From contig NWUY0304494166.1 of the NCBI GenBank assembly GCA_004151065.3, positions 336 to 11,654 of the forward strand: a DNA stretch of 11,319 nt, in the 5' to 3' direction. Below the pieces are notes generated by a model. The model was not told the origin of the DNA. It saw only the letters and a list, made by a program, of their open reading frames with translations, and searched no databases. Both the position numbers and the translations under genes were made by a program. Positions 8,953-11,319 of the stretch are shown piece by piece (position 1 is the first letter of the stretch; each line of letters begins with the position of its first letter). The stretch is from Larix sibirica. Taxonomy: Eukaryota > Streptophyta > Pinopsida > Pinales > Pinaceae.

Positions 8953-9231
8953 TTAATCTTCAAACTTATCCATCAATAAGATTATTATTTGCATGGTTGG
9001 ACTTAGATCATGATCCTCGCTTTTAGAACAATTAATACATCTATTGATGGTAACAAGGGAATCACAAAAAATTGATAAATGGGAAACTCCTTCGACTAAT
9101 GCCAGTCTCAAACCTTTCCATAACCCAAGTTCTTCTGCGTGATTATTTTTAGTTACTCCTAGGCCCATGGTGAAATTTTTCCAAACTTTTCCATCAGGGT
9201 AGAGAATAACCCCTCCGCTCCAACCTCCCAC
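8953..9231 (-). pseudogene. LINE RNase H domain fragment (RVT_3-like)
   Basis: The 92-codon frame reads as the central part of a plant L1-type RNase H: SGGVILYPDGKVW, TMGLGVTKNNHAEELGLWKG with the conserved Glu (residue 33), and LSIFCDSLVTI with the catalytic Asp (residue 57). The first catalytic Asp, which normally lies just upstream in an FDGASxGNPG-type motif, is absent because the element is truncated there. A TAA at 8953-8955 ends this frame after KFED, yet the expected continuation (THLLR…LIDKL) is found in an overlapping frame from about 8957. So a single-base-scale frameshift separates the two halves. The domain would remove RNA from RNA/DNA hybrids during reverse transcription; this copy cannot. 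Confidence 0.8.
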
Positions 9232-9236
9232 TAGAT

Positions 9237-9249
9237 TTATTGCATTGTT
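9237..9249. repeat. Target-site duplication, right copy
   Basis: TTATTGCATTGTT, matching 7824-7836 at all 13 positions, directly upstream (sense of the LINE) of the truncated RNase H start. Confidence 0.8.
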
Positions 9250-9650
9250 AATGGTTTGTTAGTGGGTTTTGTCCAAGGGCAAGTTGTCGTAGGAGGGGAT
9301 TTTTGACGGCCTCTATCCTTATCATTTACTAAAATAAGGTAGCGATGCACAACTTCTCGGAGTGTAAATATATTAATAGGTGTATCATGTTCCTTAACGA
9401 CCATTTCTCATGGGTGCTTTAGGGTAGAGTTCATTGGAATTTTGATTTAATTGGCAATTGGTTCTCTTGGGTTTGGTTTGCCTCGCATTGAAAAGGTTTT
9501 CGCATTTTTTGAGGATCATAACTTTGTTTACTCCATGGAATATTATGTGTAAGTAATTTTTTTCTCATTAGGCTACCTCGACATCTCCCTTTCGATTTAG
9601 GCGGTGGAACTAAGTTTTCCATCAAATTTTGGCCAAATGAAATATGTCGA
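9240..9650 (+). pseudogene. Decayed LINE endonuclease-like remnant, plus strand
   Basis: Scattered plus-strand blocks resemble the apurinic-type endonuclease of plant LINE ORF2. QVVVGGDF (about 9280-9303) is like the GGDFN motif. MHNFSECKYIN…NDHFSWV (about 9343-9417) is like the FxxFxxxxxLxDxPLxxxxFTW segment. LPRHLPFDLGGGT (about 9573-9611) is like the SDHxPIxLxGG segment. The order and direction are right, but the blocks lie in different frames with stops between them. This would be an older element, broken by the 7837-9236 insertion. Each block alone is weak; together they are suggestive. Confidence 0.35.
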
Positions 9651-11288
9651 TGAAAGATACTAGCCCTTTGGATTCGACTGAATATTTTGACTTCCTTTTA
9701 GTGTTTGCTGGCCATAGGAAGTGGATATGGTCTCATCTGTATACCCCCTTTCATCCTTTCTTTTTATTAATATTATTTTGTAGATATATAAAAGTAGACA
9801 TGATGTATTTCCATATCATTATGTACTATGTCTAATATTATGAACAATAATCTCTTTTTTCCTGTATCAAATTTTCATTGGAATATTTGTGCAGAATACC
9901 CTTTTATTTACACGCATAATTTGAGAATAGTTTAATTTGTTAACGCAACACTCTCTACTAAAAATCTTAATTGTAAACCTACCTGGTCACTATTTTTCAA
10001 GTGACATTTGGAAACAATTTCATCGTTTATGTATTGTTCATATATAAAGTGATATTTTAGTTATAACAATTATGTGCATTTACCAATTTGTACACATTAT
10101 TAAACATGATTTCATCATAATCTATACCTTCATCAGTATAATGGAGTGGTGGTGTTGAATTTTTTGAAATAATGAATAATATACTTTGTATTTCAAGAGA
10201 TGAATGTCCATATTATTATGAGCTAAATTAAAAAGGGCTTATCACTAATCTTTGACGAAACATAAAAGGTATTTTGTTTGTGATCATGATTACAAAGAAG
10301 GCCTCTAATGGCCCAAGAATTTATCCCTCAACATTTTGAATTTATGTCATATAAAACATCATTTGAAGGATTATTATTGATATGATCCTACATAGGGAGA
10401 AAATGAGAAAAAGAACTATATATTTTGATGTGCTTGTTACGGAGGAGAAAGGCATACGCCTTGATGCTTTGTCAATATAGAAATCCTTCTTGTGATTCTA
10501 TAGACATTTTAGCTAAGTCATTGTTGGAGTTGTTTTCTAAATAAACATGCTTGAAAGTGGCTCTAGAGGAAGAGGCCTTGAGACTCTACACTACATGGAT
10601 ATCATAAATCCCAAGAAAAACATTATGGCTCTAGGAACCCTTATTAATCAACTCCGTTGCCAATATATAATTTCTCAAGACTCAAGTCTATTCTACATTG
10701 CTTTTCTTTGCTAGATTTATTGACTTCCAAAACAAAGAGTTATTTTAATGTCATATAACTGTGTTCCTAATATGTGGTTCAAGCAATTTTTAATCTATGT
10801 ATTTCTCCACTCTAACCGTACATAAGTATCCATAGTTTCCTTGGTTCACATGCCTTGACTAATATAGGAGTTTGAGACACCATCTACTATCATCCTTTTG
10901 GTTTTGCTAGTCTTTACTACTTAAATATAATGGGATTTTTCTTTTGTGCTTCTCTTCCAACATAAATTTATAGCACATCTTTTTGATTCCACGATTGGTT
11001 TTAGGATGAGTTCCTTTGGTATCTAGTACAAAAGAGATACACCCGATTCTTATTAGATAGGGTATGTCCATCATTGTACCAAAGGGTTACCTAGTTAAGG
11101 GAGATGGACAAAAAGATATCATTCACAATTCATGTAGTTGTTACAAATAGTTAGAGTGCTTTCTCATATGAATTTACATCCTTTGAAGTCCCATTCTTAA
11201 AATTGATTATGCTATAAACAAAAAAGTGATGGTTTGATGAGAAACCTCTAGTGATTTGAATTCCTCAGATTCCCCTTGTTCCTTTTCA

Positions 11289-11291
<3 letters not shown>
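9651..11291. other. AT-rich stretch, no gene seen
   Basis: No frame on either strand matches a family I recognise. Minus-strand stretches around 10950-11280 read as short protein-like pieces, but stops interrupt them every few tens of codons. No repeat boundaries or RNA genes are visible. Confidence 0.5.

Positions 11292-11319
<28 letters not shown>
11292..11319. repeat. (AT)n microsatellite, running off the right edge
   Basis: At least 14 perfect AT units to the last base of the window. Confidence 0.95.

Larger units (their letters stand above)
7837..9236 (-). mobile_element. 5'-truncated LINE (plant L1-type) insertion, about 1.4 kb
   Basis: The segment has the marks of target-primed reverse transcription. 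It is flanked by a perfect 13-bp direct repeat (7824-7836 and 9237-9249), ends on its sense (minus) strand in an A-run (rc of 7837-7844), and is 5'-truncated, starting inside the RNase H domain. Reading along the minus strand there is an RNase H part (9231 to about 8900), a coding-like C-terminal extension (to about 8085), a (TG)n(TA)n microsatellite and a 3' untranslated region. Removing the insert restores a junction reading TTGTT/AATG, close to the L1 endonuclease preference TTTT/AA. The copy is inactive: frameshift, several in-frame stops, and no endonuclease or reverse transcriptase. The clade is inferred from the RNase H type only. Confidence 0.82.

Noticed and set aside
9431-9835. Small frames of 63-64 codons on both strands
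   Set aside because: They fall in the decayed endonuclease-like region or AT-rich sequence and show no continuous homology in those frames.
10900-11280. Possible LTR-retrotransposon polyprotein pieces on the minus strand
   Set aside because: Short protein-like pieces such as LEEKHKRKIPLYLSSKD appear, but no integrase, protease or reverse transcriptase motif could be identified.
1-11319. CRISPR array, prokaryotic operon, riboswitch or phage features
   Set aside because: The window has spliced eukaryotic gene structure, plant retroelements and microsatellites; no regularly spaced repeats or prokaryotic signals were seen.

Overview
The window is nuclear DNA of a land plant, very probably a seed plant. 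It is AT-rich and gene-poor, with spliced GT-AG introns, a TATA box, microsatellites and decayed non-LTR retroelements. The plant L1-type RNase H remnants and the low gene density would suit a gymnosperm, but that placement is a weak inference.

The only intact gene I can support is an expansin-like A (EXLA) gene on the minus strand. It runs from 6084 down to 4503 in five exons that join without a break into a 293-residue secreted protein. A TATAAAA box lies at 6151-6157 and candidate poly(A) signals at 4394-4403. The stop codon sits in one copy of a ~30 bp tandem duplication, and the upstream region carries a diverged ~250 bp direct duplication (6274-6530 and 6578-6818).

The rest is largely retrotransposon debris. 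The left edge (1-446, minus) holds an L1-type RNase H remnant with an in-frame stop. A tRNA-derived SINE-like remnant lies at about 1304-1412. A T-rich minus-strand tract at 1980-3560 contains a 151-codon degenerate frame that I do not recognise. To the right, 7837-9236 is a 5'-truncated LINE on the minus strand with an A-tail and a 13-bp target-site duplication. It carries the end of an RNase H domain followed by an unfamiliar ~290-codon C-terminal extension. It appears to have inserted into an older plus-strand LINE, of which an endonuclease-like remnant is just visible at about 9240-9650.

The stretches 447-1303, 1413-1980, 3564-4393, 6820-7420 and 9650-11291 show no supportable gene. The window ends inside an (AT)n tract.

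Nothing suggests that the pieces cooperate as one system. One expansin-like gene stands among nested, decaying retroelements. The least explained item is the coding-like extension behind the LINE RNase H.
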